Assembly: GCA_004151065.3 (NCBI GenBank)
Contig: NWUY0300019955.1
Coordinates: 34,690 to 55,358, forward strand
Origin: Larix sibirica
Taxonomy: Eukaryota > Streptophyta > Pinopsida > Pinales > Pinaceae
DNA length: 20,669 nt
Direction: 5' to 3'
Shown here in pieces: positions 7,981-17,830 of this stretch. A program made the position numbers and the translations under genes. The number at the start of each line of letters is the position of its first letter. The first letter of the stretch is position 1. Below the pieces are notes generated by a model. It searched no databases. It saw only the letters and a list, made by a program, of their open reading frames with translations, and was not told where the DNA came from.

Positions 7981-9550
7981 ATATTTTTTATTTATAGCTA
8001 GAGGAAGGGTTGATTCAATCAACTTAGATCATTGATTAAGGGGTTAGTTGATATAGTCAACATTGATCCCTGTTTACGTTTGATTTAATATTTTCTATTT
8101 GAGGGGTTTTTTATACTCCACATTATCCCATCCTAAATGTTTGATAGCCTTTTTGAAGCACCTTTATGTTTGATTTGTTCAATTTTTTCACTTGATCTTA
8201 TTCTTCATAAATAAGTTCATTGAAAACTGTTTCGACTGGATCTTCTTTTCTTGGAACATGTTTAGGTTGTTCCTCTTTGGAAACTGGTTTTCCTTGTACC
8301 TCTTCTGGAACTAGTTCTCATTCAATGTTTGTTTATTAATTTCCTATTCAGATTATACTTTAAGGGTTGTTGCTTCCTTAGATATCCTTTGCTACATTTG
8401 AGTTTTATTTAATCTCAATTCACAATCCTTTTCAATTGTGTTCTCTACCTCTACGAAATGTTTGATACCCTTACTTATGTTGTGTTTAGAAATTCCTTTG
8501 GGATCCTATCTTTGAGAAAACTTTCCTCTTAGAAAGGTGTTGTCTTATCGACTAGCTCTGCCATTGTTAGGACCACTTCTTTATCTCATTGTGTGAGTGG
8601 TGTATATGCTTTGTTGACTCAAAGTCTTTTGGCTTCTTTCAATGATAACCTTATTTTGAAACTATTGAAACTCCTATTATCATTGGTCCATTTTGGTGCA
8701 AATTAGTATATTATTTTACCTCATTTTCTTCCCACAATAACTCTATTTGGAATATGATTTGATGTTATGTATCAAACATATTCATTCTTCTCCATAGTTT
8801 TCTTCCTATGATTCATATTTCCTTCATGTGGTACATCTACGTTGCTTATTCTTCATCGGTCTTTCTTTTGAAAATGTGTTGTCATTGTTCACTTCCCATG
8901 CATTGTTGTTTTCATTATCTATCTTTATTGTACATTTTTTTTGTTCTTTTTTTCAATTACATTGAAAGATGACTGCACATTTAGAACTAGTAAATGTGAT
9001 TAGGAGACCATTGTCAGAATTTTCCATCTAACCCTTGTGGCTTATACATAAACACAAAATTGAGTGTACCAATTCATCTAATGTTTATAGTTGTTAGGAA
9101 CTTTGATTGTGCATTGTCTTTTTTGCTTTTCTTCATTGAATCCTTTCATGTCTTTTGTTGCTTCTTTTATTGTTGAAAGCATTGAGACCAATACATAAAA
9201 AAAAAACATGTTCTTGTACCTTTTAATTTGATCAAACATTGGTTCCTTGTATCTTGTTATAGTTCCGAATTAGATAACTTAATTGATCAATATCAACACT
9301 TTATTATTGGATGTAGTTCTTCTTTTGGATGGACTCCATTCGACCCTTAGACTACGGCATAAGAAGCTCTTTTCTAGTTTTCCCAAAATCCATGATAACA
9401 AATATGATTCCAAAAGCTTATCCATTATTAGACCAAGTCAATCACGTGGACTTTAAGTTTCTCTATCCAACACTTTTCTCCAAAAGAAAAAAATGACATA
9501 TTTTATTCCAGGTTATAACAAAAATTCACTCTTCAAGTTCCAACCCTTAT
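7981..9550 (-). pseudogene. Heavily decayed region, possibly minus-strand copia interior
   Basis: The plus strand is strikingly T-rich and the minus strand correspondingly purine-rich, as coding strands of decayed TE ORFs often are. Minus-strand scraps such as IELLWEENEVK (about 8730) and EEQPKHVPRKEDPVETVFNEL (about 8215-8280) resemble the variable linker after copia integrase. Stops fill every frame and no catalytic motif survives. The support is mostly positional: a minus-strand copia-type primer site lies at 9551-9562. Its distance from these scraps would require a large internal deletion. Function is not assignable. Confidence 0.28.
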
Positions 9551-9562
9551 GCTCTGATATAG
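9551..9562 (-). other. Copia-type primer-binding site, minus strand
   Basis: The minus strand reads ctatATCAGAGC followed by ATAAGGGTTGGAAC. Compared with TGGTATCAGAGC, complementary to the 3' end of initiator tRNA-Met and used by Ty1/copia elements, 9 of 12 positions match. Confidence 0.4.
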
Positions 9563-9977
9563 TACAAACAAAACTCAAATGATCGTTAGAGAGATTCCAC
9601 TACACTTTTGAGGGTCCCATCTAACCATGATGTTGTTGTATCAGGTTTTATAAGGGACGTCCCTTGGAAATATATAGATAATCTATATTCGTTGTCCATC
9701 ATAGGCTTCTTTCTATTAGAAAATGTGTAAATGTTTGGATAAATGTAAACTTGACGTATGTTGAGTGAAAAGTAAATAATTATAATTGCGTGAGTGAAAA
9801 GTAATAATAGTTGACTTGTATGGAAGGTTATGTTTAAATGACCAAATCGTATAAATAGTAAGAAATTTGACATTTTGTATAATCGAATTGATTTTCTCCT
9901 CTCTTGAGTTCTTGAGATTATTCATTGGTGTATTATGGCTTGATAATATACAATTATAATATGGGTATTTTCCAACA
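9563..9977 (-). mobile_element. Candidate copia LTR, minus strand
   Basis: On the minus strand the segment begins TGTTGGAAAATACCC at 9977, a common start for plant copia LTRs, and ends next to the primer site at 9551-9562. That gives about 415 bp, a normal copia LTR length. A TATA-like tatttatacg lies inside on the minus strand (about 9851-9860). A perfect 14-bp palindrome with an ACGT core is at 9652-9665. The expected CA at the inner end is not preserved, and no second LTR copy is in the window, so the call is provisional. Confidence 0.35.
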
Positions 9978-10058
9978 TCTACTATATATTCTAGGTGTCT
10001 CTTTCTCTTTATGTGTGTGGAGTTACATGACCATGGAACCTATTGTTAAATTCCAATG

Positions 10059-10071
10059 TGGTATCAAGGCC
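10059..10071 (+). other. Copia-type primer-binding site, plus strand
   Basis: TGGTATCAAGGCC differs from the initiator tRNA-Met complement TGGTATCAGAGCC only by a two-base inversion (11 of 13). The preceding ...ttccaatg could be a decayed LTR end (CA at 10054-10055). A gag zinc knuckle in the same orientation 480 bp downstream supports the reading. Confidence 0.55.
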
Positions 10072-10650
10072 TAGGGATTGAACTTTTCTAGCTCTTGGTC
10101 CTAGTTATTGCAATGGTTTGGAGACTATTATAGCACAAGAAGACCATAGATTGTGTTTGTGCTCCTAAAGGTCACATTTCCAACAATAAATATTGGCTTC
10201 ATTTTTCTCGGAAGGGCTTGGATCAAGGTATTACAAGAGGAGGTGGAGTTTATTAAGAAGATTTAAATCAACGTGGGTTTGAAAACCAAGATGTATAACA
10301 ATCAACGAGAATAATTATTCCATGTGGGATTAGGATATGGAAATTTTTTTGATAAGGAAATATGCTAAAGTGTTGTTCCTAAACCTATTAATGGGCATGC
10401 ATAATTGAAATTTGAGGGTAATAAGGATGAGGATATAGGGGTGATGACCACCTACATCATAAGGGAGATTAAATTACACACCACTGACATATATTATCTA
10501 CATGAAGTCTAGAAGAATTGAAGCAAAAGGAGAACACAGGTTTCTACTACTATGGCAAACCATGCCACATTAGGAAGAATTGCTATAAGAAGATCCAAGA
10601 TCTCAAGAATAAGGTTAAGGAACTTGAAAGTATCATAAAAATATCATAAA
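10072..10650 (+). pseudogene. Decayed copia gag with zinc-knuckle relic
   Basis: At 10542-10586 the frame reads FYYYGKPCHIRKNCY. Spacing matches the gag CX2CX4HX4C zinc knuckle exactly, in the copia flavour CYYCGKPGHIRKNC. The His (10566) and last Cys (10581) remain, while the first two Cys codons have become Phe (ttc) and Tyr (tat). It is followed by KKIQDLKNKVKELESI, a coiled-coil-like stretch as found after some copia knuckles. The rest of gag is broken by stops and shifts. No protease, integrase or reverse transcriptase follows: the element is interrupted by the SINE near 10680 and unrelated sequence. Confidence 0.5.
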
Positions 10651-10679
10651 GAAGGAAATGGTAATTATAATGTTACGGC

Positions 10680-10915
10680 ATCTGCGAGATGTAGAACAGT
10701 TGGTGGTGGGTGATGAGTTAAGACACCCCTAAGCTGAATGGTCCTCAGTTTGAAACCCTGCAGATACCAAAAATCCAACCATGTTAAGGGTTGGTGCGGT
10801 CCAGGCCGAGTGCGATCCTTGGGTTATTTTGACGGATTAGATGCCCCTGGGTCGTGGTTTCTTAGCCAAAAGAAAATCATGCAAGTAAGGGGTACCACTA
10901 GCCAACAAAAAAAAA
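10680..10915 (+). mobile_element. tRNA-derived SINE
   Basis: The 5' end has box-A-like tagaacagttgg (10692-10703; tRNA box A is tagctcagttgg) and box-B-like gtttgaaac (10748-10756), 56 nt apart, as in tRNAs with a long variable arm or in SINE heads. A GC-richer body follows (ggttggtgcggtcc, gatgcccctgggtcgtgg), and an A-rich end, ccaacaaaaaaaaatgat (about 10903). G+C is well above the flanks. The right-hand part, from 10769, reappears at 15199, where the second contig seems to start. Target-site duplications were not found. Confidence 0.5.
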
Positions 10916-11850
10916 TGATAATGTCACGACTATATTTGTGCTCAAAATACAACCTGTTTCAATGTTAAGTTAATGATTGAAATGTATAAACTAACTTTTT
11001 CAAAAAATCTCTATTTTTTTAAAAGCTAGGATATAATGTCAAACTGTAAACACAAAAACATCATACCCAATGTTGATATATCAACATATTTTATGTTGAA
11101 TTGTAGGTGATATTACATTTTACTATCTCTTCCAAACATCGATATTTTGATGTTTATGCAATCAATATATTGGCATATCAAATGCCTTGTCCACTACTGC
11201 TAGGTTAACATTATGACCCATCAACACCGTTCCATCTCATCTTGAAAATCACTATAGTGACACTATGTAAAATTAAGAAAAAGGATGTTTCAGTTGTCGA
11301 AACAATGTTTATGCTGGTTAATATGTCTATATATTGGCATTATTATATATCGACATTAGCGAGATGCATTTTACCATGTACACCCTCTATCACATTCATG
11401 AAGTTTTCCATCTCAAAACAACACTGTGAGTATTGTGGAAGAGTGTTGCAAATGGTCTTAGGTTCAATCTTGACAATGATAATGATTTGTGTCCATACTA
11501 CACAGTACAAATCATTACTGCTACCAAGATTAAAATCGTGATTGCTGTTAACTCTCTTCAAACCATTAGTATGAGTCATTTTGAGTTTACAAATTGAATT
11601 AGGATTGTGAATTAGGGATTACATTAAAAATCTGTATGGAACTAATTTTTTACTTTGGTTGGTGTTGCAACTGCAACCACCCTCCCCGGTATTTTCTCTT
11701 GGAAGGTTGGGGCCCCACATTTTGAACATAACCTTTGGTTGTTCCATACCTTTGGTCCAATTCTTTAACTAAGTCAGGTACTGCTTGAAGTTGGATGTTT
11801 CTCGGTAATAAAGAAAAAAAAATACTTAGACAAATTTTCAACTTTCAGCC
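10916..11850. other. No gene recognised; hairpin cluster (copy A)
   Basis: Short frames on both strands (for example 11242-11541 plus, 11343-11579 minus) overlap each other and show no domain. Structures seen are a perfect 18-bp palindrome at 11070-11087, hairpins aaacatc/gatgttt (11134-11155) and ggcat/atgcc (11172-11186), and an 11-bp stem taatgatttgt/acaaatcatta (11480-11517). Confidence 0.5.
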
Positions 11851-11880
11851 TCTTTTTCCAAGTTTAACGTTTCATAGAGT

Positions 11881-12060
11881 TTTCTCAAACTCGCCGAAAC
11901 GTTGGAGATTTTTTTCAAACTCGCCGAAACGTTGGAGATTTTTTTCAAACTCGCCGAAACATTGTCAATTTTTCTCAAATCCACCGAAACGTCGATGAAG
12001 AATGCCCAAATCTCGCCAAAATGTCGGAGAGTTTCTATAAATCTCGCCAATATGTCGCCT
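11881..12060. repeat. 30-bp tandem array (x6, decaying) copy A
   Basis: Exact 30-bp register: units at 11881, 11911, 11941, 11971, 12001 and 12031. The first two are nearly identical (tcaaactcgccgaaacgttg) and later ones diverge progressively while keeping (c/t)cgcc(g/a)aaa(c/t)gt. Looser cousins (gaaaactcaccgaaacgttg at 12213, gacgccgaaatgc, cgctgaaatgac, gacgaaacac) are scattered to about 12580, so the array was probably once longer. In one frame it gives a 10-residue period (FSNSPKRWRF), but this frame is short and unsupported as a protein. Confidence 0.85.
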
Positions 12061-12728
12061 TTGTTTCTCTTTCATCAATGAAATCTCACGGAACTAGCCT
12101 TTTGTCACCGAACCGATGTTTGTTTTTGAAGCTTTGGAGAAGTTCATTGGGTAAGCTGAATTGTTGACATGACTTTTCCACTTCTCTCTTGGCCAAAGTT
12201 CGCCAAGCTTTTGAAAACTCACCGAAACGTTGACTTCCTTTCACCGGACATTCAGTTTTGTGTTCGAGCTCATCGGAAGACTTTTCATTCATCCTTCGAA
12301 ACTGTATCGGCGTGGAATTATTTTTGTCTTTGATAAGGTCGTAGAGATTTTTATTTTTCCGCCAAAAATCCGTAACGTGAGATTTTCAGAGCACATTTTG
12401 TTTCTCCTCTAATATGAATCGATAAGTAATGAATTTTGACGCCGAAATGCTTGGCAAACTCTTCCATTTAATGCTGAATCGTGCATCGTGTTGGAATATC
12501 ACTTAACTCCAAAGCGTGTCGGAGCATTTTAAAGTTTCTCGCTGAAATGACTTAGCAAATTTTGATGAAAACGACGAAACACTCCATCACGAGAAAATTC
12601 AAATCATAGTCGACATGCGTCAGGGTGATTCGCTTGTTTCCTCTGAAAGTATTGAGTGGAACTATTAAAAGTCAATCGATGCCATTGTTTGGGTTCATTG
12701 ATAAATGATGTAGGGTTTCTAAAGAGTT
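12061..12728. other. Upstream region with scattered satellite relics (copy A)
   Basis: No gene. It holds degraded units of the 30-bp array with recurring CpG-containing c-gccgaaa motifs, up to the TATA box at 12730. Confidence 0.5.
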
Positions 12729-12729
12729 C

Positions 12730-12737
12730 TTTATAAG
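12730..12737 (+). promoter_or_regulatory. TATA box, copy A
   Basis: tttataag lies 125 bp before a strong splice donor. The sequence between (12741-12862) contains no ATG and is C/T-rich, as expected of a real 5' leader. Confidence 0.5.
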
Positions 12738-12862
12738 AACTTAACCCCATTAGCCATTTCACTATCGTTTCTTCTCCACACTGTTTGCTCTCGCACCACC
12801 TAGAATAAGAGTTTCACTCAGTACAGTTGCAAAGTGACCCAACACACCTGTCGTTTGTCCAG

Positions 12863-13391
12863 GTAGGTATTTTTGTCTTGATTATAGTTGTTTTTTTTCC
12901 ACTTGGCATTGGGAGGTTGGGGTTATATAAGATAAATGTGAGATTGGTTTGTTAATTCTAGGGAAAACCGTTTCTTGGGAACCCTTTTTCATTGGTTAAC
13001 TCGATGTTTTCTTGGGGTCGAGGGCTTTAAACCATTCTATTTAAGTCTAGGATTTTACGCCCTAAGATTCAAACGTATACCCTTTGTCACAGGAATCTCC
13101 TTTTGAAGCCATCTCGAAACTCGTCAAATCATAAATCTCACCATACACAACCTAGCTCTAACTCTCTTCCCTCATTTCTGATCATCGATTTTTACATTAC
13201 TAAGCTATGGATTCTCAGCTATTGTTTCTTCTGAAAAGAATTGGGTGTTCTTTGCATCAATGGAAAACTATACATTCTTGTCTTTAGAAGCGTTTGTTCA
13301 TTGAATAAATTTTTGAAGTTATTTCTTGTTTATCTTGTTCACAACTTTAATGGATTTTATGCAACATGATGATACATCTTCTATTTTACAG
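12863..13391 (+). other. Predicted 529-nt intron in the 5' leader, copy A
   Basis: Donor CCAG/GTAGGT at 12862/12863 and acceptor TCTATTTTACAG/G at 13391/13392. The interior is T-rich. Splicing would join an ATG-free first exon to gatacagag followed by ATG (13401), with G at -3. This is prediction from sequence only. Confidence 0.5.
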
Positions 13392-13400
13392 GATACAGAG

Positions 13401-15197
13401 ATGTCGAAAAGAGGTCCAAAATGGTCTTCCAAAGCTGTGTTGGATGTAGCTTTTGATGATGAAGCGATTCAAGAGATGTCTCTAGAGATTCAATTTGACG
13501 ATAATCAACCTATTACATGCATGACCCCTAAATTCAAATGGGGTGAAATCTACCATCTAATCAGAGATCAAAACGTACCTGAAGCAACGATTGAGGAAGA
13601 TCTAATATACCAAAACATCAAGAAATCAAGTATCCACAAAGATGTAGACCGACCTAAGTTGTTCCCATGCACTGAGATGATAGGTTGGATTCTTCCTTAC
13701 ATCGACATCAAATCTCGTATCACCACAAGTGCCACGGGAAAAGGTTCGCCTCATTTCAACCAACACATATAGGAAAAGCTTACAGGCTCCCGACTCCGAA
13801 AGTCTTTTTGATAGATGATTGGCTCAAAACTTTGAAACTGGACTATGTAGAGTGTGCGAAGAAAATGATATTGCCCAGGAAACATTTACACCAAAGAAAT
13901 ATCGGGCAATACAAGATTAAGTTTTTGAAGACTCCCTTTAAAATTGTTGCTACTCTCCTATGCAGGCTATATGGGAGGCCCAACTCACTAATTACAAGCT
14001 CAGTTGGGTACCTTTGCTCTATTATATCACATGCATGGCACCGTTTTCAATTGGGACAGATATCATTTCTGAGAATATGGTTCAGGCTATTGATGATGCA
14101 CAACAAGGACTCAAAGTGAAGAAGGTTGAATTCCACATGTCTTCTTACCTGATAGATTGTATCATGACCCTACATCCCTTTCCAGGCCTCATGTAGGTGG
14201 AATCCTAGTGAAACTCCTGTGTATGTAGCATATCAGATTTTATGGACCCAGAAACATGCAAGCTACTATAAGCAAATTTGCGAGGAATTCTTGGTTCCCT
14301 TGTACAAGATGATTTATGAGAAGGAACCAATTGATGTCGAGGAGGCCCTTACAGTGGTTACACATTAGGAGATTATTATTTGACCCCTGAAGGTACCTAC
14401 CGATATTTATGGAGGATCAAAAGGTCCACTATTGCTCCAAAGTATGTTACTGATTACATTATTTTAAAGGAAATTGTAAGACAAACATTCATAAATGGTA
14501 TTGGACCATTTCCTGCACTGATAATAAGAAGGCTTCTTGGCCTCCACTCCCATTATCAGTTGGTGCATACAGGTTCAATAAGGTCAAGGATGCTCAAGAG
14601 TTGGTGAAATATTTAGATTCATATCATTTTGGTGAAAAAATATTTGTGAGGAATGATAGTCACCAGAAGGTGGCCCTACATTGTCAATCGTCAAAATTCA
14701 TTATGAGTATGCTGATCAGTTCTTGTGAGAAGAAGAAGTGTATAGACGGGTACGAAACCTTACATAACTAAACAAAAGGCTTAGACAAAAGGAAAGGTGC
14801 AAGTTCTAGTAAATCATCTGATGCATCGACACAGGGAGACATAGAAGAAGCTAGCAAGGAAGAAAGTAGTAGAAGAAGCTCTCTTAGCAGAAAATACCAA
14901 GAGACTGCAAGAAGAAGAACTGGAAAAGAAGGCAGAAGAAGAGATGAAATAAAAAGAAAGAGCGAAGAAGAATTACAGAAAAGGGTTGAACAAGAGAAAT
15001 TGGAAAACATGGCAGTCAAATAAGAAGAGAAGAGAGCTAAGTTACTACGAAAGCATTAGGAATCTGCTCGGTAAGAAGAAGTGCAAAAGAAACAAGAAGA
15101 AGAAGTAATCATTCAAGAAATATATGGAAACTCAAAAATTACAAGGAGGTAATGGCAGCCATGGACATGGATATTGATACTATGACAGATAATAACA
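13401..15197 (+). pseudogene. Broken gene of unrecognised family, copy A
   Basis: The start is ATG 13401 (MSKRGPKWSSKAVLDVAF), chosen because it lies just after a predicted leader intron. Segment 1 runs 123 codons to TAG at 13770-13772. A one-base shift near an A-run (about 13738-13746) continues as FASFQPTHIGKAYRLPTP, then FLIDDWLKTLKLDYVECAKK. From 13988, repeated small indels switch frame: ISENMVQAIDDAQQGLK (about 14069), a CIMT-HPFPG motif (about 14160), KYVTDYIILKEIVRQTF (about 14440), and finally an E/K/Q/R-rich coiled coil (about 14830-15110) with in-frame stops. I do not recognise the family. A retroelement gag-like or plant-specific domesticated protein is possible, but no catalytic or zinc motif is seen. 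The record ends at the N. Confidence 0.45.
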
Positions 15198-15198
15198 N
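15198..15198. other. Assembly gap (single N)
   Basis: The only ambiguous base in the window. Its left neighbour corresponds to 19628 and its right neighbour to 10769, the two extreme ends of the duplicated segment. This is the geometry of two overlapping contigs placed end to end. Confidence 0.9.
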
Positions 15199-15345
15199 AA
15201 AAATCCAACCATGTTAAGGGTTGGTGCAGTACTGGCCGAGTGCGATCCTTGGGTTATTTTGACGGATTAGATGCCCCTGGGTCGTGGTTTCTTAGCCAAA
15301 AGAAAATCATGCAAGTAAGGGGTACCACTAGCCAACAAAAAAAAA
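15199..15345 (+). mobile_element. SINE, 5'-truncated by the gap (copy B)
   Basis: Same SINE body and A-rich end as 10769-10915, without the box A/box B head, which would lie left of the N. The truncation is a contig boundary, not a biological end. Confidence 0.5.
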
Positions 15346-16280
15346 TGATAATGTCACGACTATATTTGTGCTCAAAATACAACCTGTTTCAATGTTAAGT
15401 TAATGATTGAAATGTATAAACTAACTTTTTCAAAAAATCTCTATTTTTTTAAAAGCTAGGATATAATGTCAAACTGTAAACACAAAAACATCATACCCAA
15501 TGTTGATATATCAACATATTTTATGTTGAATTGTAGGTGATATTACATTTTACTATCTCTTCCAAACATCGATATTTTGATGTTTATGCAATCAATATAT
15601 TGGCATATCAAATGCCTTGTCCACTACTGCTAGGTTAACATTATGACCCATCAACACCGTTCCATCTCATCTTGAAAATCACTATAGTGACACTATGTAA
15701 AATTAAGAAAAAGGATGTTTCAGTTGTCGAAACAATGTTTATGCTGGTTAATATGTCTATATATTGGCATTATTATATATCGACATTAGCGAGATGCATT
15801 TTACCATGTACACCCTCTATCACATTCATGAAGTTTTCCATCTCAAAACAACACTGTGAGTATTGTGGAAGAGTGTTGCAAATGGTCTTAGGTTCAATCT
15901 TGACAATGATAATGATTTGTGTCCATACTACACAGTACAAATCATTACTGCTACCAAGATTAAAATCGTGATTGCTGTTAACTCTCTTCAAACCATTAGT
16001 ATGAGTCATTTTGAGTTTACAAATTGAATTAGGATTGTGAATTAGGGATTACATTAAAAATCTGTATGGAACTAATTTTTTACTTTGGTTGGTGTTGCAA
16101 CTGCAACCACCCTCCCCGGTATTTTCTCTTGGAAGGTTGGGGCCCCACATTTTGAACATAACCTTTGGTTGTTCCATACCTTTGGTCCAATTCTTTAACT
16201 AAGTCAGGTACTGCTTGAAGTTGGATGTTTCTCGGTAATAAAGAAAAAAAAATACTTAGACAAATTTTCAACTTTCAGCC
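15346..16280. other. No gene recognised; hairpin cluster (copy B)
   Basis: Repeat of 10916-11850 without visible change; the palindrome is at 15500-15517. Confidence 0.5.
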
Positions 16281-16310
16281 TCTTTTTCCAAGTTTAACGT
16301 TTCATAGAGT

Positions 16311-16490
16311 TTTCTCAAACTCGCCGAAACGTTGGAGATTTTTTTCAAACTCGCCGAAACGTTGGAGATTTTTTTCAAACTCGCCGAAACATTGTCAATT
16401 TTTCTCAAATCCACCGAAACGTCGATGAAGAATGCCCAAATCTCGCCAAAATGTCGGAGAGTTTCTATAAATCTCGCCAATATGTCGCCT
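16311..16490. repeat. 30-bp tandem array, copy B
   Basis: The same six-unit 30-bp array as 11881-12060, with no difference noticed. Confidence 0.85.
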
Positions 16491-17159
16491 TTGTTTCTCT
16501 TTCATCAATGAAATCTCACGGAACTAGCCTTTTGTCACCGAACCGATGTTTGTTTTTGAAGCTTTGGAGAAGTTCATTGGGTAAGCTGAATTGTTGACAT
16601 GACTTTTCCACTTCTCTCTTGGCCAAAGTTCGCCAAGCTTTTGAAAACTCACCGAAACGTTGACTTCCTTTCACCGGACATTCAGTTTTGTGTTCGAGCT
16701 CATCGGAAGACTTTTCATTCATCCTTCGAAACTGTATCGGCGTGGAATTATTTTTGTCTTTGATAAGGTCGTAGAGATTTTTATTTTTCCGCCAAAAATC
16801 CGTAACGTGAGATTTTCAGAGCACATTTTGTTTCTCCTCTAATATGAATCGATAAGTAATGAATTTTGACGCCGAAATGCTTGGCAAACTCTTCCATTTA
16901 ATGCTGAATCGTGCATCGTGTTGGAATATCACTTAACTCCAAAGCGTGTCGGAGCATTTTAAAGTTTCTCGCTGAAATGACTTAGCAAATTTTGATGAAA
17001 ACGACGAAACACTCCATCACGAGAAAATTCAAATCATAGTCGACATGCGTCAGGGTGATTCGCTTGTTTCCTCTGAAAGTATTGAGTGGAACTATTAAAA
17101 GTCAATCGATGCCATTGTTTGGGTTCATTGATAAATGATGTAGGGTTTCTAAAGAGTTC
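16491..17159. other. Upstream region with satellite relics (copy B)
   Basis: Repeat of 12061-12728, with no gene. Confidence 0.5.
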
Positions 17160-17167
17160 TTTATAAG
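17160..17167 (+). promoter_or_regulatory. TATA box, copy B
   Basis: tttataag, the counterpart of 12730-12737. Confidence 0.5.
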
Positions 17168-17292
17168 AACTTAACCCCATTAGCCATTTCACTATCGTTT
17201 CTTCTCCACACTGTTTGCTCTCGCACCACCTAGAATAAGAGTTTCACTCAGTACAGTTGCAAAGTGACCCAACACACCTGTCGTTTGTCCAG

Positions 17293-17821
17293 GTAGGTAT
17301 TTTTGTCTTGATTATAGTTGTTTTTTTTCCACTTGGCATTGGGAGGTTGGGGTTATATAAGATAAATGTGAGATTGGTTTGTTAATTCTAGGGAAAACCG
17401 TTTCTTGGGAACCCTTTTTCATTGGTTAACTCGATGTTTTCTTGGGGTCGAGGGCTTTAAACCATTCTATTTAAGTCTAGGATTTTACGCCCTAAGATTC
17501 AAACGTATACCCTTTGTCACAGGAATCTCCTTTTGAAGCCATCTCGAAACTCGTCAAATCATAAATCTCACCATACACAACCTAGCTCTAACTCTCTTCC
17601 CTCATTTCTGATCATCGATTTTTACATTACTAAGCTATGGATTCTCAGCTATTGTTTCTTCTGAAAAGAATTGGGTGTTCTTTGCATCAATGGAAAACTA
17701 TACATTCTTGTCTTTAGAAGCGTTTGTTCATTGAATAAATTTTTGAAGTTATTTCTTGTTTATCTTGTTCACAACTTTAATGGATTTTATGCAACATGAT
17801 GATACATCTTCTATTTTACAG
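17293..17821 (+). other. Predicted leader intron, copy B
   Basis: Same donor (17292/17293) and acceptor (17821/17822) as copy A; the start codon follows at 17831. Confidence 0.5.
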
Positions 17822-17830
17822 GATACAGAG

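Larger units (their letters stand above)
10769..15197 (+). repeat. 4.43-kb duplicated segment, copy A
   Basis: Equivalent to 15199-19628 at an offset of 4430. About 10804-13987 appears identical to 15234-18417. From 13988 on, copy A carries many substitutions and small indels relative to copy B, up to its end at the N. It contains the right part of a SINE, the 30-bp satellite, a promoter and leader, and a broken gene. Confidence 0.95.

Noticed and set aside
9586-9925. Minus-strand frames of 95 and 69 codons
   Set aside because: They lie inside the candidate LTR, overlap each other and have no domain.
11242-11579. Overlapping frames on both strands (99 and 78 codons)
   Set aside because: They oppose each other, have no recognisable motif and contain a hairpin. 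Their recurrence at 15672-16009 only reflects the duplicated segment, not conservation.
11650-11841. 63-codon minus-strand frame with a basic tail
   Set aside because: It reads somewhat protein-like (AVPDLVKELDQRYG), but it is short, isolated and not assignable. It could be an exon fragment, but I cannot support it.
11795-12050. Repeat proteins on either strand of the 30-bp array
   Set aside because: A 30-bp period keeps frames open by itself; there is no start context or flanking coding sequence.
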